64,000 bases of DNA from Salinibacillus kushneri (GCF_900111405.1 NZ_FOHJ01000003.1:1-64000); one strand, 5' to 3'; shown: positions 1-8,746, numbered from the stretch's first letter. The notes: generated by a model from the sequence alone, not told the origin. A program made the numbers and translations.

Positions 1-178
1 CTCCGGTTTCCCGGAGTTATCCCCGACTTACAGGCAGGTTGCCCACGTGTTACTCACCCGTCCGCCGCTCGTTCCACAGGCTTCACCCCGAAGGGATCAG
101 CCTGCTTCCCGCGCTCGACTTGCATGTATTAGGCACGCCGCCAGCGTTCGTCCTGAGCCAGGATCAAACTCTCCAATA
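1..178 (-). rRNA. 16S ribosomal RNA, 5' end (partial)
   Basis: Read on the minus strand, this stretch holds the universal 16S 5' region, including the GAGAGTTTGATCCTGGCTCA primer site near 153-175. The gene runs off the left edge, so only about 178 nt of the 5' domain are present. Position next to bofA corresponds to rrnA of B. subtilis. The exact mature 5' end (about 178-180) is estimated by comparison with Bacillus 16S genes. Confidence 0.97.
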
Positions 179-290
179 AAAGTTTTCCTGTTGCTCATTC
201 ATCAATGCTATCAAAATAGCGAATTGACGTACTGGTTGTTTTGTTCAGTTTTCAAGGTACGAAGTCCGTCACTCTCAAAGCGACTTAAAT

Positions 291-319
291 ATTATATCAA
301 GTTACCAACCGGATGTCAA
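291..319 (-). promoter_or_regulatory. rrn promoter P2 (sigma-A)
   Basis: On the minus strand there is a consensus -35 TTGACA (314-319), a 17-bp spacer and a consensus -10 TATAAT (291-296). It reads towards the 16S gene. Between it and the 16S gene lies a leader with the boxA-like stretch TGAAAACTGAACAAAAC (about 243-259) typical of Bacillus rrn leaders. The 179-502 interval contains this leader and the two tandem promoters and no gene. Confidence 0.9.
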
Positions 320-364
320 TAACTTTTTATATTGTTTTGCGCTCTGTTTAAAGCGACAATTAAT

Positions 365-393
365 AATATAACACGAGCAAACATGTATTTCAA
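365..393 (-). promoter_or_regulatory. rrn promoter P1 (sigma-A)
   Basis: A second promoter, 74 bp upstream of P2: minus-strand -35 TTGAAA (388-393), 17-bp spacer, -10 TATATT (365-370). Tandem P1/P2 promoters are the usual arrangement of rrn operons in Bacillus. Confidence 0.75.
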
Positions 394-502
394 TGAGAAA
401 TTTTTAGTTTGCTTTTTTAGGCCGTCTCTTTCAACGGCTTAATTAATATATCATGTGTATTCTATAAATGCAATAAAAGATTTTATCATTAACTTGTCCA
501 GT

Positions 503-769
503 TTATGGAAACAACATAAAGTGAATGGCAAACAAGGCAGCTACTCCGGAAACCCCTAAAAAACCTGAGATAACTGTGGTAAATAAGTTAATAGGAATAT
601 GGAGACCAAAATTTGCCCCAAACACATTTACAAAAAACAAAACAAGAGCGCCGATTAAAAGCTTCACCATACCTTGTGAAACGATTTTAAGGGTCTTTAT
701 GGGTAATCCCTTTATCAGAATAATTAAAATCACAGCTATAATAAGCCCGATAATCATATATGAATTCAT
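503..769 (-). CDS. bofA: Pro-sigma-K processing inhibitor BofA
   Basis: This is an 88-residue, almost entirely hydrophobic protein with three predicted membrane stretches (about 4-20, 33-52 and 65-86). It matches BofA in length, composition and position after yaaL. In the known family, BofA sits in the forespore outer membrane with SpoIVFA and holds back the SpoIVFB protease that activates pro-sigma-K. Start ATG is preceded by a good ribosome-binding site (AAAGGAG). A gap of 63 bp from yaaL is consistent with a separate sporulation promoter, but I could not define a convincing sigma-E -35/-10 pair. The gene ends 110 bp before rrn promoter P1. Confidence 0.9.
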   Translation of the reverse strand: MNSYMIIGLIIAVILIILIKGLPIKTLKIVSQGMVKLLIGALVLFFVNVFGANFGLHIPINLFTTVISGFLGVSGVAALFAIHFMLFP

Positions 770-832
770 TTTTAATACTCCTTTCGCTTGTCCTACTATT
801 TATATATTTATGACAGCGAAAAGAAAATAGAA

Positions 833-1048
833 CTAATGAATTCCTTTTACTTTTCTATATCTTGCTTCTCTAAGAAGAAAAAAGTATTTGCCGTTTATAC
901 ATTCTTGATCCACATAAACTCCATCATTTAAATCTACACTATTCTTTATAAGAGTACTCATTCGATTCTTTTCTATTTTCAATTGATGAATCTTTTGAAT
1001 AAGTTCTTCATCTATGGATTTCTTTTTTATCTTATCTTTACCAAACAT
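833..1048 (-). CDS. yaaL: YaaL family protein (DUF2508)
   Basis: A 71-residue, highly charged protein of the DUF2508/YaaL family, whose function is unknown. The N-terminal half (about 11-45) is helical and rich in Lys, Glu and Ile; a short aromatic segment with FFLLREARYRK lies near the C-terminus. It starts 12 bp after recR with RBS GAGGTG and is very probably the last gene of the dnaX-yaaK-recR-yaaL operon, as in B. subtilis. Identification rests on the conserved neighbourhood and length (about 74 residues in B. subtilis). Confidence 0.85.
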   Translation of the reverse strand: MFGKDKIKKKSIDEELIQKIHQLKIEKNRMSTLIKNSVDLNDGVYVDQECINGKYFFLLREARYRKVKGIH

Positions 1049-1059
1049 GTGTATTCACC

Positions 1060-1656
1060 TCAAAGTTCTTTTCTTCCTTCTAAGGCTTTTGAAAGCGTCA
1101 CTTCATCTGCATACTCCAAATCTCCCCCTACAGGAAGTCCATGTGCAATACGTGTTGTTTTAATACCTGCTGGTTTAACCAACTTAGAAATATACATGGC
1201 AGTCGCTTCACCTTCGATATTAGGATTTGTAGCTAAAATAAGCTCTTTAACCTCTTCATCCTTCAGACGATTTATAAGTGAAGCGACATTAATATCCTCC
1301 GGACCAATACCATCCATTGGTGAAATGGCTCCATGCAGAACGTGATACTTTCCTGTGAAGTCCTTCATTTTCTCCATAGCTATTACATCTTTAGGATCTT
1401 GAACAACGCAGATAACTGCGCCATCTCTTTCATTATCCTGACAAATTGGACACGGATCCTGATCAGTAATATGACCACACACGGAACAATGAGTGAGTTC
1501 ACGTTTAGCGTTCACAAGCGATTTAGCAAAGTCCAATACGTCATCTTCTTCCATATTTAAAACGAAAAAAGCCAGGCGAACCGCCGTTTTTGGCCCTATT
1601 CCTGGCAATTTAGTAAAACTATCAATAAGCTTTGAGATTGGTTCTGGATAATACAT
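1060..1656 (-). CDS. recR: Recombination mediator protein RecR
   Basis: 198 residues, the normal RecR length. Domain order is clear: an N-terminal helix-hairpin-helix ([13 protein letters not shown], 17-29), a C4 zinc finger (Cys57, Cys60, Cys69, Cys72) and a Toprim domain beginning near residue 79. RecR acts with RecF and RecO to load RecA on gapped DNA and to hold DNA like a clamp. It follows yaaK by 11 bp and precedes yaaL, so the three are co-transcribed with dnaX. Start ATG has RBS AGGGGGA. No missing key residue was seen. Confidence 0.98.
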   Translation of the reverse strand: MYYPEPISKLIDSFTKLPGIGPKTAVRLAFFVLNMEEDDVLDFAKSLVNAKRELTHCSVCGHITDQDPCPICQDNERDGAVICVVQDPKDVIAMEKMKDFTGKYHVLHGAISPMDGIGPEDINVASLINRLKDEEVKELILATNPNIEGEATAMYISKLVKPAGIKTTRIAHGLPVGGDLEYADEVTLSKALEGRKEL

Positions 1657-1667
1657 TAAAAATCCCC

Positions 1668-1988
1668 CTAGAATCCTGGGATATTCATACCTTTGGTGAA
1701 TTGTCCCATTGTTGAATTCGTCTCATCTTCTATCTGTTTAATGACATCATTAACGGCAGCTAACACTAAATCTTGCAGCATTTCAACATCATCTGGGTCA
1801 ACAGCCTCTTCATTAATTTCCATGTCTGTAATTTCCTTTTTCCCATTTGCAACTACTTTAACCATGCCACCACCTGAAGTTGCCTCAAAGCTTTTTTCGT
1901 GCAATTCCTCCTGAGCTTGCATCATTTTCTTCTGCATTTTTTGCATTTGCTTCATCATATTATTCATGTTTCCCATTCCACCTTTCAT
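1668..1988 (-). CDS. yaaK: YbaB/EbfC family nucleoid-associated protein
   Basis: 106 residues, the usual length of YbaB/EbfC proteins, which form tweezer-like dimers that bind DNA. The start [18 protein letters not shown] and the end [13 protein letters not shown] follow the B. subtilis YaaK pattern, supporting the chosen ATG (RBS AAGGAGG). A Met/Gln/Lys-rich N-terminal helix leads into the conserved core around residues 40-90. It lies 12 bp downstream of dnaX and 11 bp upstream of recR. The biological role of this family next to dnaX and recR is not settled. Confidence 0.95.
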   Translation of the reverse strand: MKGGMGNMNNMMKQMQKMQKKMMQAQEELHEKSFEATSGGGMVKVVANGKKEITDMEINEEAVDPDDVEMLQDLVLAAVNDVIKQIEDETNSTMGQFTKGMNIPGF

Positions 1989-2000
1989 CTAAATTCCTCC

Positions 2001-3701
2001 TTAGTTATCTTGTATTTCTAATAAATCATCGCCAACTAACTTTCTTGCTTCAGAAACAAGAGGATCTTCTTCTGTTTCCTCCCCTGTTTCTTCACTGCCT
2101 TCATCCTGCTGACGTTGTTTTTTCACATATTCTTCTCTTAATTCCTGCCAATCTGCCTCCGGTATTGGAATAATGGCCACTTGCTTCCCTAGATAATTAG
2201 ATAATTGGGCTTCAATTGTTTCCTGATTTTCCAGCATAAGTGAGCAATGAATTTCATATTTAAAGGATAAAACAAGCGCATTATTTGAAGCCGCTCTAGG
2301 TTTACTGTTCACTAACTTCGCATAAGCTGGCGGGCTGTTTTGTTTTAATGAATCCATAAACGATGCCCAATTATTCATAATATTTTTTAACTCAGTTTTA
2401 GAAGCTTGGTCCAGTACATTTCGAATCCGATCATAAGGAATGCGATATTTACGACCAGAGCTTGAACGTCTTGAAGTTCGTCCTTCATTTGCCTTAGGCT
2501 TTTCAGTTTGAGGAGAACCCCCTGACTGTTTTAGTGCATGTAGTTCTTTTTCAAGCTGTTCGAGCTTCTGTACCACTTGCGGAGAAACCTCTGTGCTTTG
2601 ACGTTTCTTTGACGAGATTGTGTTTGCGATATTTAACATAGCGATTTCTATAAATACTTTTGGACTATTCGTCCATCGCATTTCCTGTTGACATTCATTT
2701 AACTGGCGTATAACTGATTGAGTCCACTCAGAGTCAAGCTCCTCAGCAAGCTTGGTGAATCGTTCATCAGGAATCGCTCTCTCTAAAAAGTCACTCATTT
2801 GATTGGATGATTGATATAGTAATACATCCCGTAAGTAGTAAATCAGGTCAAAAATGAGGCGTCCAGAATCCTTGCCTTCCTCTAAAAATTCATCTATCAA
2901 TTTTAAGGCATGCTTTACATCCTGGTTATGAAGAGATTCCATCACTTCTCCCAATTTATTTTGGGAAACCGAACCTGTTACGGCCAGTACATCATCAATG
3001 GTAACATGATTTTCTTCACTATAAGAAATAGCTTGATCAAGTAAGCTTAAAGCGTCTCTCATTCCACCTTCAGCAGCCAAGGCCACCGTTTGTAGAGCTT
3101 CATCTTCAACATTAATCTCTTCTGAATCCATTATATCCTTTAAACGATCAACGATAGATGATTGGGAAATTCGTTTGAAATCAAATCGTTGGCAACGTGA
3201 GATAATTGTTAGCGGAATCTTGTGAGGCTCTGTTGTAGCTAAAATAAAAATAACATGCTGAGGCGGTTCCTCTAATGTTTTTAATAATGCGTTAAAGGCT
3301 CCGGTTGAGAGCATGTGAACCTCATCCACAATGTACACCTTATATTTAATAGAGCTTGGCGCATACTTTACTTTATCCCGAATGTCCCGAATATCGTCAA
3401 CACCGTTATTGGAGGCCGCATCAATTTCAATGACATCAGAAATCGTACCTTCCTGGATACCTCTGCAAGCTGAACAATCGTTACAAGGTTCTTTAACGGG
3501 AGAACGCTCACAGTTTACTGCTTTTGCAAAAATCTTTGCAGCACTTGTTTTTCCTGTTCCTCTTGGCCCGGAAAATAAATAAGCATGTGAAAACTTCTCC
3601 GTATAAATTGCGTTTTGGAGTGTTCTGGTTATATGTGTTTGTCCTACAACATCTTCAAACGTAGTAGGTCGCCATACCCTGTACAATGCCTGATAACTCA
3701 T
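2001..3701 (-). CDS. dnaX: DNA polymerase III subunit gamma/tau
   Basis: The clamp-loader ATPase. Seen in order: Walker A GPRGTGKT (45-52), zinc-binding cysteines 64, 73, 76 and 79, DEVH Walker B (126-129), the SRC sensor (168-170), then a helical oligomerisation domain and an acidic C-terminal tail. I place the start at 3701 (ATG, MSYQALYRV) because GGAG lies 9 nt upstream; an in-frame GTG two codons earlier is only 3 nt from that RBS. This gives 566 residues, close to other Bacillus DnaX proteins. It heads the dnaX-yaaK-recR-yaaL operon and follows the SRP RNA gene. Confidence 0.97.
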   Translation of the reverse strand: MSYQALYRVWRPTTFEDVVGQTHITRTLQNAIYTEKFSHAYLFSGPRGTGKTSAAKIFAKAVNCERSPVKEPCNDCSACRGIQEGTISDVIEIDAASNNGVDDIRDIRDKVKYAPSSIKYKVYIVDEVHMLSTGAFNALLKTLEEPPQHVIFILATTEPHKIPLTIISRCQRFDFKRISQSSIVDRLKDIMDSEEINVEDEALQTVALAAEGGMRDALSLLDQAISYSEENHVTIDDVLAVTGSVSQNKLGEVMESLHNQDVKHALKLIDEFLEEGKDSGRLIFDLIYYLRDVLLYQSSNQMSDFLERAIPDERFTKLAEELDSEWTQSVIRQLNECQQEMRWTNSPKVFIEIAMLNIANTISSKKRQSTEVSPQVVQKLEQLEKELHALKQSGGSPQTEKPKANEGRTSRRSSSGRKYRIPYDRIRNVLDQASKTELKNIMNNWASFMDSLKQNSPPAYAKLVNSKPRAASNNALVLSFKYEIHCSLMLENQETIEAQLSNYLGKQVAIIPIPEADWQELREEYVKKQRQQDEGSEETGEETEEDPLVSEARKLVGDDLLEIQDN

Positions 3702-3810
3702 GGCCACGTTCTCCTTTGTGGTTTCTTATCTCATTATAACCTATACATATGATGCATTCAAAAACAATATCGTGAATTTTAAAATTATCTTTTATAGAAT
3801 AGCTTACACT

Positions 3811-3840
3811 AAAAAACTCATCCTTAAAAAAGGATGAGTT
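3811..3840 (-). terminator. Terminator of the SRP RNA gene
   Basis: On the minus strand, ACTCATCCTT pairs perfectly with AAGGATGAGT across a short loop, followed by a T run. It sits just after the 3' end of the SRP RNA. Confidence 0.9.
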
Positions 3841-3849
3841 GGATTTCTA

Positions 3850-4130
3850 TGTAACGCCGTGCACCTATCGTCGTTGAGTCATTCCTGAGCGTTACGTAAG
3901 CTCATGGCTCGACTCAGGCAACCCCGCGGCACACGAGAATGACCGCTTACTGCTGCTTCCTTCCGGACCTGACAGGGTTTACGGGTTCCCGTTGCGCAGG
4001 ACCAAAGCGTCAACACCACTTACTTACGGCAGACCTCAAAAATGCTCACCTCGGATAGGGATTCAGCCTCGCTATAGCGGATTGCGAGTAACAAGGCACC
4101 GCTACCTCCCCACCTAGCACGGCAAATCTG
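3850..4130 (-). ncRNA. ffs: Signal recognition particle RNA (large, Bacillus type; scRNA)
   Basis: The minus strand holds the conserved SRP domain: GTCAGGTCCGGAAGGAAGCA for the apical hairpin (about 3950-3970), flanked by GGTCCTGCGCAA and GTGCCGCGGGGTTGCC. The 5' part (GCCGTGCTAGGTGGGGAGGT, near 4128) forms the Alu-like domain that Bacillus SRP RNA carries. Length, about 280 nt, agrees with the 271-nt B. subtilis scRNA. It lies between tadA and dnaX exactly as in B. subtilis. Both ends are estimated to a few bases. Confidence 0.96.
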
Positions 4131-4198
4131 CTAACAATAAATATGTGCACAAAGCTTTGGCGGCTAAAAGTGACCGCCTTTCTTAATGTGCATAAACA

Positions 4199-4227
4199 AG
4201 TATATCTACTTTTAACGGATTTTGCAA
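4199..4227 (-). promoter_or_regulatory. Probable promoter of the SRP RNA gene
   Basis: Minus-strand -35 TTGCAA (4222-4227), 17-bp spacer and -10 TATACT (4199-4204). It lies about 70 nt before the mature RNA, so a 5' leader would be removed by processing, as known for B. subtilis scRNA. A short hairpin, GGCGG/CCGCC (4159-4178), sits in that leader. Confidence 0.6.
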
Positions 4228-4249
4228 TGATTTCACAGTTCCAATTTTT

Positions 4250-4732
<483 letters not shown>

Positions 4733-4766
4733 TTAGCTTTTCACTCTTTTAAAAAAGATTTTGTTT

Positions 4767-4866
4767 TTGTAAAGACTGGTTTGCATCACAGGAATAAAAT
4801 AGGAATGAATTTTTTTAAGAGTAGTTTACTCTTTACCAAATATAGGATATTTAGCTGAAGCAAATC
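4767..4866 (+). pseudogene. Decayed fragment resembling the sleL LysM coding region
   Basis: The 300-bp gap between tadA and sleL has two exact matches to the downstream sleL 5' coding region: TTGTAAAGACTGGT at 4767-4780 (again at 5028-5041, coding VKTG) and TTAGCTGAAGCAAATC at 4851-4866 (again at 5231-5246, coding LAEAN). They are in the same order and strand, but 84 bp apart instead of 203. No open frame joins them. I infer a decayed duplicate of LysM-coding DNA. The octamer CATAGAAT at 4948-4955 resembles a sigma-E -10, but I see no good -35. Confidence 0.45.
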
Positions 4867-5014
4867 TTTTTGTAAACCGTCTTAACTTAATTTTCACGTT
4901 ACCCCATCACACATTTCTTTAAATTTTTCACCATAATTATACTTGGGCATAGAATACTTAATGTTTTAACCCATAAATATGTAAAAGGATATGTATGGAA
5001 AGGAGGATGTTTAA

Positions 5015-6298
5015 TTGATAATTTACGTTGTAAAGACTGGTGAATCGCTATTTGATATTGCACAACGATTCCAAGTTTCTACTGATGAGCTTATTGCTTT
5101 AAACGAACTTGATCAGCCTAGCCGATTAATTGTTGGGCAAGCACTTGTAATTCCTGTTAACCAATATACTGTACAACCGGGAGAATCTCTATATGTAATT
5201 GGACAAAAATTTAATGTTCCTTATCAACAATTAGCTGAAGCAAATCAAATTTCATTAAATGATACGTTGCAAATAGGTCAAACCCTTACCATTCCACAGC
5301 CAGAAAAGGTAAGTAAGCAATTCAATGGCTATGTCGAGCCAACTGGTGGTGAAGTAAGTCAAACGTTAGAGCAGTCAGCCCGATCAAAGGCCCAATACTT
5401 AACATACTTAGCCCCCTTTAGTTATCAGGTGAATCGTGATGGTTCATTAGTACCGCCACCTTTAAATCAATTCCCTCAAATCGCAGCAAATAATAATGTT
5501 CTATTAATGATGATCATCACAAATATTGAAGATGGTTCATTTAGTGATGAACTGGGAAGAATAATCGTAACCGATGAGAATTTCCAGGACCAATTTTTAA
5601 CGAATATTATTGAGACAGCTAACCAGGTAGGATTCGGAGATATTCATTTTGATTTTGAATTTTTACCGCCTGAAGTCAGAGAAGATTATAACAATTTTTT
5701 ACGAAAAGCAAAACAGAGATTTTCTGAAGCTGGATTAATGTTGTCCACTGCTTTAGCTCCTAAAACATCTGCTGAACAAGAAGGAGCGTGGTATACAGCT
5801 CATGATTATGCTGCTCATGGTGAAATTGTAGACTTTGTTGTACTCATGACCTATGAATGGGGATATAGTGGTGGTCCACCCATGGCTGTTTCTCCTATTG
5901 GACCCGTAAGAGATGTTGTCAATTATGCTTTGTCTGTTATGCCTTCCGAAAAAATCTTTCTAGGTCAAAATTTATACGGATATGACTGGACCCTTCCCTA
6001 TGAACCAGGTGGCGAAATTGCTGAAGCTTTAAGCCCGCAAGCAGCCATGCAGCGAGCTAGAGAAAACAACACAGAAATTCAATTTGATCAAGAAGCTCAA
6101 GCGCCTTTTTATTATTATTTTGATCAGGATGGAAATCAACACGAGGTTTGGTTTGAGGATGCCAGGTCCATACAAGCTAAATTTGACCTTGTAAAAGAGC
6201 TTAACCTGCGCGGAATCAGTTATTGGAAGCTTGGTCTCGCCTTCCCGCAAAATTGGGTATTACTGGACAATCAATTTAATGTTGTGAAGGAACGGTAA
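5015..6298 (+). CDS. sleL: Spore cortex-lytic N-acetylglucosaminidase, LysM-GH18 (SleL/YaaH type)
   Basis: 427 residues: two LysM peptidoglycan-binding repeats (about 2-46 and 51-93) followed by a glycoside hydrolase family 18 barrel (about 103-427). The GH18 signature is DIHFDFE (209-215), with Glu215 as the predicted acid. Known homologues (SleL, YaaH) are spore-coat or cortex enzymes cutting muropeptides during germination. There is no signal peptide, as expected for a protein made in the mother cell. The start is UUG at 5015, set by AGGAGG 8 nt upstream. It sits between tadA and a DUF3891 gene, is monocistronic and has its own terminator. Confidence 0.9.
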   Translation: MIIYVVKTGESLFDIAQRFQVSTDELIALNELDQPSRLIVGQALVIPVNQYTVQPGESLYVIGQKFNVPYQQLAEANQISLNDTLQIGQTLTIPQPEKVSKQFNGYVEPTGGEVSQTLEQSARSKAQYLTYLAPFSYQVNRDGSLVPPPLNQFPQIAANNNVLLMMIITNIEDGSFSDELGRIIVTDENFQDQFLTNIIETANQVGFGDIHFDFEFLPPEVREDYNNFLRKAKQRFSEAGLMLSTALAPKTSAEQEGAWYTAHDYAAHGEIVDFVVLMTYEWGYSGGPPMAVSPIGPVRDVVNYALSVMPSEKIFLGQNLYGYDWTLPYEPGGEIAEALSPQAAMQRARENNTEIQFDQEAQAPFYYYFDQDGNQHEVWFEDARSIQAKFDLVKELNLRGISYWKLGLAFPQNWVLLDNQFNVVKER

Positions 6299-6306
6299 GG
6301 TAGAAG

Positions 6307-6336
6307 GCTGTCTCATTTCAATGAGGCAGCTTTTTT
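6307..6336 (+). terminator. Terminator of sleL
   Basis: GCTGTCTCATT and AATGAGGCAGC form an 11-bp stem (one wobble) followed by six T residues on the plus strand. Confidence 0.85.
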
Positions 6337-6351
6337 GGTGCACTGCCAAAA

Positions 6352-7122
6352 TTATAGCGCCCATGGCTGAATAGAAATTTTATAATAAAATGTTTTTTCG
6401 TCCTTATAAATATTCGCCAAATGATGATCATCCAACTCCTGTTTCCTTAAGATTTTAAAGGGAATTTTCACGTGAAACATCTTTTTAAAAGGAAAGGGAT
6501 GGACATAAATAGCCTGTTGATTCTTCCACATTGCCACCATTCCATCGGGAGCAAATGCAAAGGTTTGTCTAAAACCATTTCGGAACCAGGACACTTCATC
6601 CTCTTTTTTTGCTCCAGGTTCATTCATACATAAATATAAAGACAAATCATCACAAAACTGCAGCCACTTAAAATGAAAGTCCAGCATCTTCTCATTTTGA
6701 TCATCCCTATTTCGACTTTTTATTTGTTTTCGCCTGTCCATTTCCCGGGAAATAAAAGAACGAATGGCTGGATTTGTCGAATCCGAAGAAAAAAAGGATG
6801 AATAATGCAGACTGCACAGAAGCCCAGCATATTCAGAGTTTTTCTGTACAAAATCAATCCCTCTTTCATAACTGGCCAGCTTATCTTGCATTGGGTAATC
6901 AACAAACGTATAAGGTTTATCGGTCTTATCATTCCATTTAGGGTTTTGATCCAGTTCATACCAGGCATAATCATGATAGGATATAGCATATTCTACATCC
7001 GGTCTTCGTTTAGAACTTAAGAACAAATCATTCTTCATTTGTTTGGCAATTTCCCCGGAAATTTTCCCATGCTCGTGCTGGTCAATTAACCGAAGCTCTT
7101 CGCCGTTTGAAACAACAATCAT
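6352..7122 (-). CDS. DUF3891 family protein
   Basis: 256 residues, cytoplasmic, rich in aromatic residues. It resembles the DUF3891 family of Bacillaceae, whose function is not known. Visible features are AISYHDYAW (46-54) and LLCSLHYS (about 101-108), histidine-containing motifs that could bind a metal; this is inference. The start is well supported: AGGAGG lies 8 nt before ATG. The coding sequence also carries two Noc-binding-site palindromes and a parS-like sequence, listed separately. It is transcribed alone, convergent with sleL. No terminator was found on its own strand. Confidence 0.75.
   Translation of the reverse strand: MIVVSNGEELRLIDQHEHGKISGEIAKQMKNDLFLSSKRRPDVEYAISYHDYAWYELDQNPKWNDKTDKPYTFVDYPMQDKLASYERGIDFVQKNSEYAGLLCSLHYSSFFSSDSTNPAIRSFISREMDRRKQIKSRNRDDQNEKMLDFHFKWLQFCDDLSLYLCMNEPGAKKEDEVSWFRNGFRQTFAFAPDGMVAMWKNQQAIYVHPFPFKKMFHVKIPFKILRKQELDDHHLANIYKDEKTFYYKISIQPWAL
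6464..6479. promoter_or_regulatory. parS-like site (14 of 16)
   Basis: ATTTTCACGTGAAACA matches the parS sequence TGTTTCACGTGAAACA found three times in this window at all but the first two bases. It lies inside the DUF3891 gene. It may be a weak ParB site or chance. Confidence 0.35.
6740..6753. promoter_or_regulatory. Noc-binding site (exact)
   Basis: ATTTCCCGGGAAAT is identical to the published 14-bp Noc-binding palindrome of B. subtilis. A noc gene is present at 50705. The site lies inside the DUF3891 coding region. Confidence 0.7.
7049..7062. promoter_or_regulatory. Noc-binding site (13 of 14)
   Basis: ATTTCCCCGGAAAT differs at one central base from the Noc palindrome. It is 309 bp from the exact copy in the same gene. 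Confidence 0.5.
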
Positions 7123-7170
7123 TTCATAAACCTCCTTTTTAAAGAAGCTTTATTTATATGTTGCCTTATT

Positions 7171-8463
7171 TTATTCTTTTTCCTTCCAAAACTGTTCCAT
7201 TAAAATAATAATAACCGTCCCCATTAATAATCCGTTACTAACTAAATTTTGCGCAAAACCTGGTAAACCATCAAAAGCACTAGCCGGAATAAACATCAAA
7301 CCAATACCAACTAAAAATGTTATGCCTAAAATCGTAAGTTTTCGCTGATTGAGTTTTTCACTTACAATATTCCATAATCCAATCCCCATTAATTGTACAA
7401 ACGTGGCTAATAAAGCTGCATTAGCCACTGGTGATGGAATCTTTGATAAAAACGAAACAATGGGCGGAAAAAAAGCAATGATGATTAATAAAATAGCTGC
7501 ATACATAAAAGGATTTTTTCTCCTTTGTCCCGTTAATTCCATGAATCCGGATGACGAAGCTAATGTCACAACGGCCACACTTGAAAACAAAGCAGATAAT
7601 CCTTGATTTATTCCTAATGTATAGCTGCCCTTATTCATTTCTTCAGCCGTAAATGAATTTGTCCCCTTCATTGTTTGATTAGCAGCTCCCAACGATGCCA
7701 CAATGTTAGACAATAAAATAATAGCTGTAATAAAAGCAATTGGAATCACACTTATATCCCATACTGGTAATCCCCAGGCAAATACCTCGGGTACATGAAG
7801 GGCAGGTAACGATTGTTCAATAGATTCCTGTCCATTAACTAATGCATAAATGCCCCAACCTAATCCAATCCCAATTAAAATCGCATAGCTTTTTAATGGC
7901 CCTTTCCCTAAAACGGAGAATAACAAAACAAAGAAAAAAACGAAAAAGGAAATCAAAGTAGCATCTAACTGAGCTGTAGAGCCATCATCTCCAATGCCCA
8001 TCATTCCCTGCAGAAAAGTTCCGCTTAATTGAATAGTTAACATAAATAAAAAGGCACCTGTTACAAGAGGGGTGAAAATGGATAACATTTTTTGCGACAA
8101 ATGAAATACACCAAATATCACTAAGAAAAATCCTGTCAAAATCATCGCAGTTTGGAGCACTCGTAACGTTTCCTCTAAACCTCTCCCGCTTTCAACAGCA
8201 GTAGCAGCATAAACAGTAAATGTACTAATCCATATACCTGCTGGGCCATCTACTACCGGCAACTTATGTCCAATCAATCCCTGAAGAAAACAAGCTATTC
8301 CAACAATAAAAAAGGTCCGTTGCATTAATCCGGACACCTCATGTAGAGACATTTCATATATAGATCCGATCACGATTGGTAATGCTATAGAGCTTGCCAG
8401 AAGGAAAATAAACCATTGTAAAGTTTCTAATGTAGTATGTTGAAAGTCTTTGACTTGTCCCAT
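7171..8463 (-). CDS. NCS2 (nucleobase-cation symporter 2) family permease
   Basis: About 430 residues with 12-14 hydrophobic segments, a member of the NCS2/NAT family that imports uracil, xanthine or uric acid with H+ or Na+. It is most like the divergent Bacillus members annotated as purine/pyrimidine permeases (YbbY/YwdJ type). The substrate cannot be told from sequence. I prefer ATG at 8463 (MGQVKDFQ), with AGGAGT 7 nt upstream, over a GTG three codons earlier that overlaps the RBS. It stands alone between the DUF3891 gene and a small pseudogene, and no purine riboswitch is visible upstream. Confidence 0.85.
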   Translation of the reverse strand: MGQVKDFQHTTLETLQWFIFLLASSIALPIVIGSIYEMSLHEVSGLMQRTFFIVGIACFLQGLIGHKLPVVDGPAGIWISTFTVYAATAVESGRGLEETLRVLQTAMILTGFFLVIFGVFHLSQKMLSIFTPLVTGAFLFMLTIQLSGTFLQGMMGIGDDGSTAQLDATLISFFVFFFVLLFSVLGKGPLKSYAILIGIGLGWGIYALVNGQESIEQSLPALHVPEVFAWGLPVWDISVIPIAFITAIILLSNIVASLGAANQTMKGTNSFTAEEMNKGSYTLGINQGLSALFSSVAVVTLASSSGFMELTGQRRKNPFMYAAILLIIIAFFPPIVSFLSKIPSPVANAALLATFVQLMGIGLWNIVSEKLNQRKLTILGITFLVGIGLMFIPASAFDGLPGFAQNLVSNGLLMGTVIIILMEQFWKEKE

Positions 8464-8618
8464 GAAGTCCACTCCTCATGTAGAAAATTCTATAACTATC
8501 ATACTAAAGTTTAAAACGGCAGGAAATACAGATAGGTCATAAAGATTTTATATTCCCACGGTCTACAACGTATGTAATGGTATCATAATCATGATATCGA
8601 ACTAGGGAGGAAAATTTC

Positions 8619-8710
8619 ATGGCAGATAATTAAATGGAAAGGAAAAGTTAACAGCGTTCAAACCTATTTATGATAGACTGAATCAAGTGGAAGCAAGGCT
8701 AAAGAAATAG
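8619..8710 (+). pseudogene. Frameshifted small gene, about 30 codons
   Basis: GGGAGG lies 8 nt before an ATG at 8619, but the frame stops after four codons (MADN). One base further on in phase, an open frame continues from 8630 to TAG at 8708-8710 and ends EARLKK. Adding a single T in the AATTAAAT run near 8630 would join them into a charged 30-residue protein. I do not recognise the product. It is either a broken mini-gene or a sequencing error. The ends of the gene directly abut a bidirectional terminator. Confidence 0.5.
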
Positions 8711-8746
8711 AAAAGATAGGGACCCTTCTTTTGATCCCTATCTTTT
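8711..8746. terminator. Bidirectional terminator
   Basis: GATAGGGA (8714-8721) pairs with TCCCTATC (8735-8742), flanked by A-rich and T-rich tracts on both sides. It would end both the small plus-strand gene and acsA on the minus strand. Confidence 0.75.

Noticed and set aside
47-322. Open frame across the 16S 5' end and its leader
   Set aside because: It is antisense to rRNA and covers rrn promoters; no RBS.
418-442. Hairpin GCCGT/ACGGC as bofA terminator
   Set aside because: Only five base pairs and no T run on either strand.
2001-3701. Programmed frameshift in dnaX
   Set aside because: No A-AAA-AAG slippery site with a hairpin was noticed; Bacillus DnaX is usually a single product.
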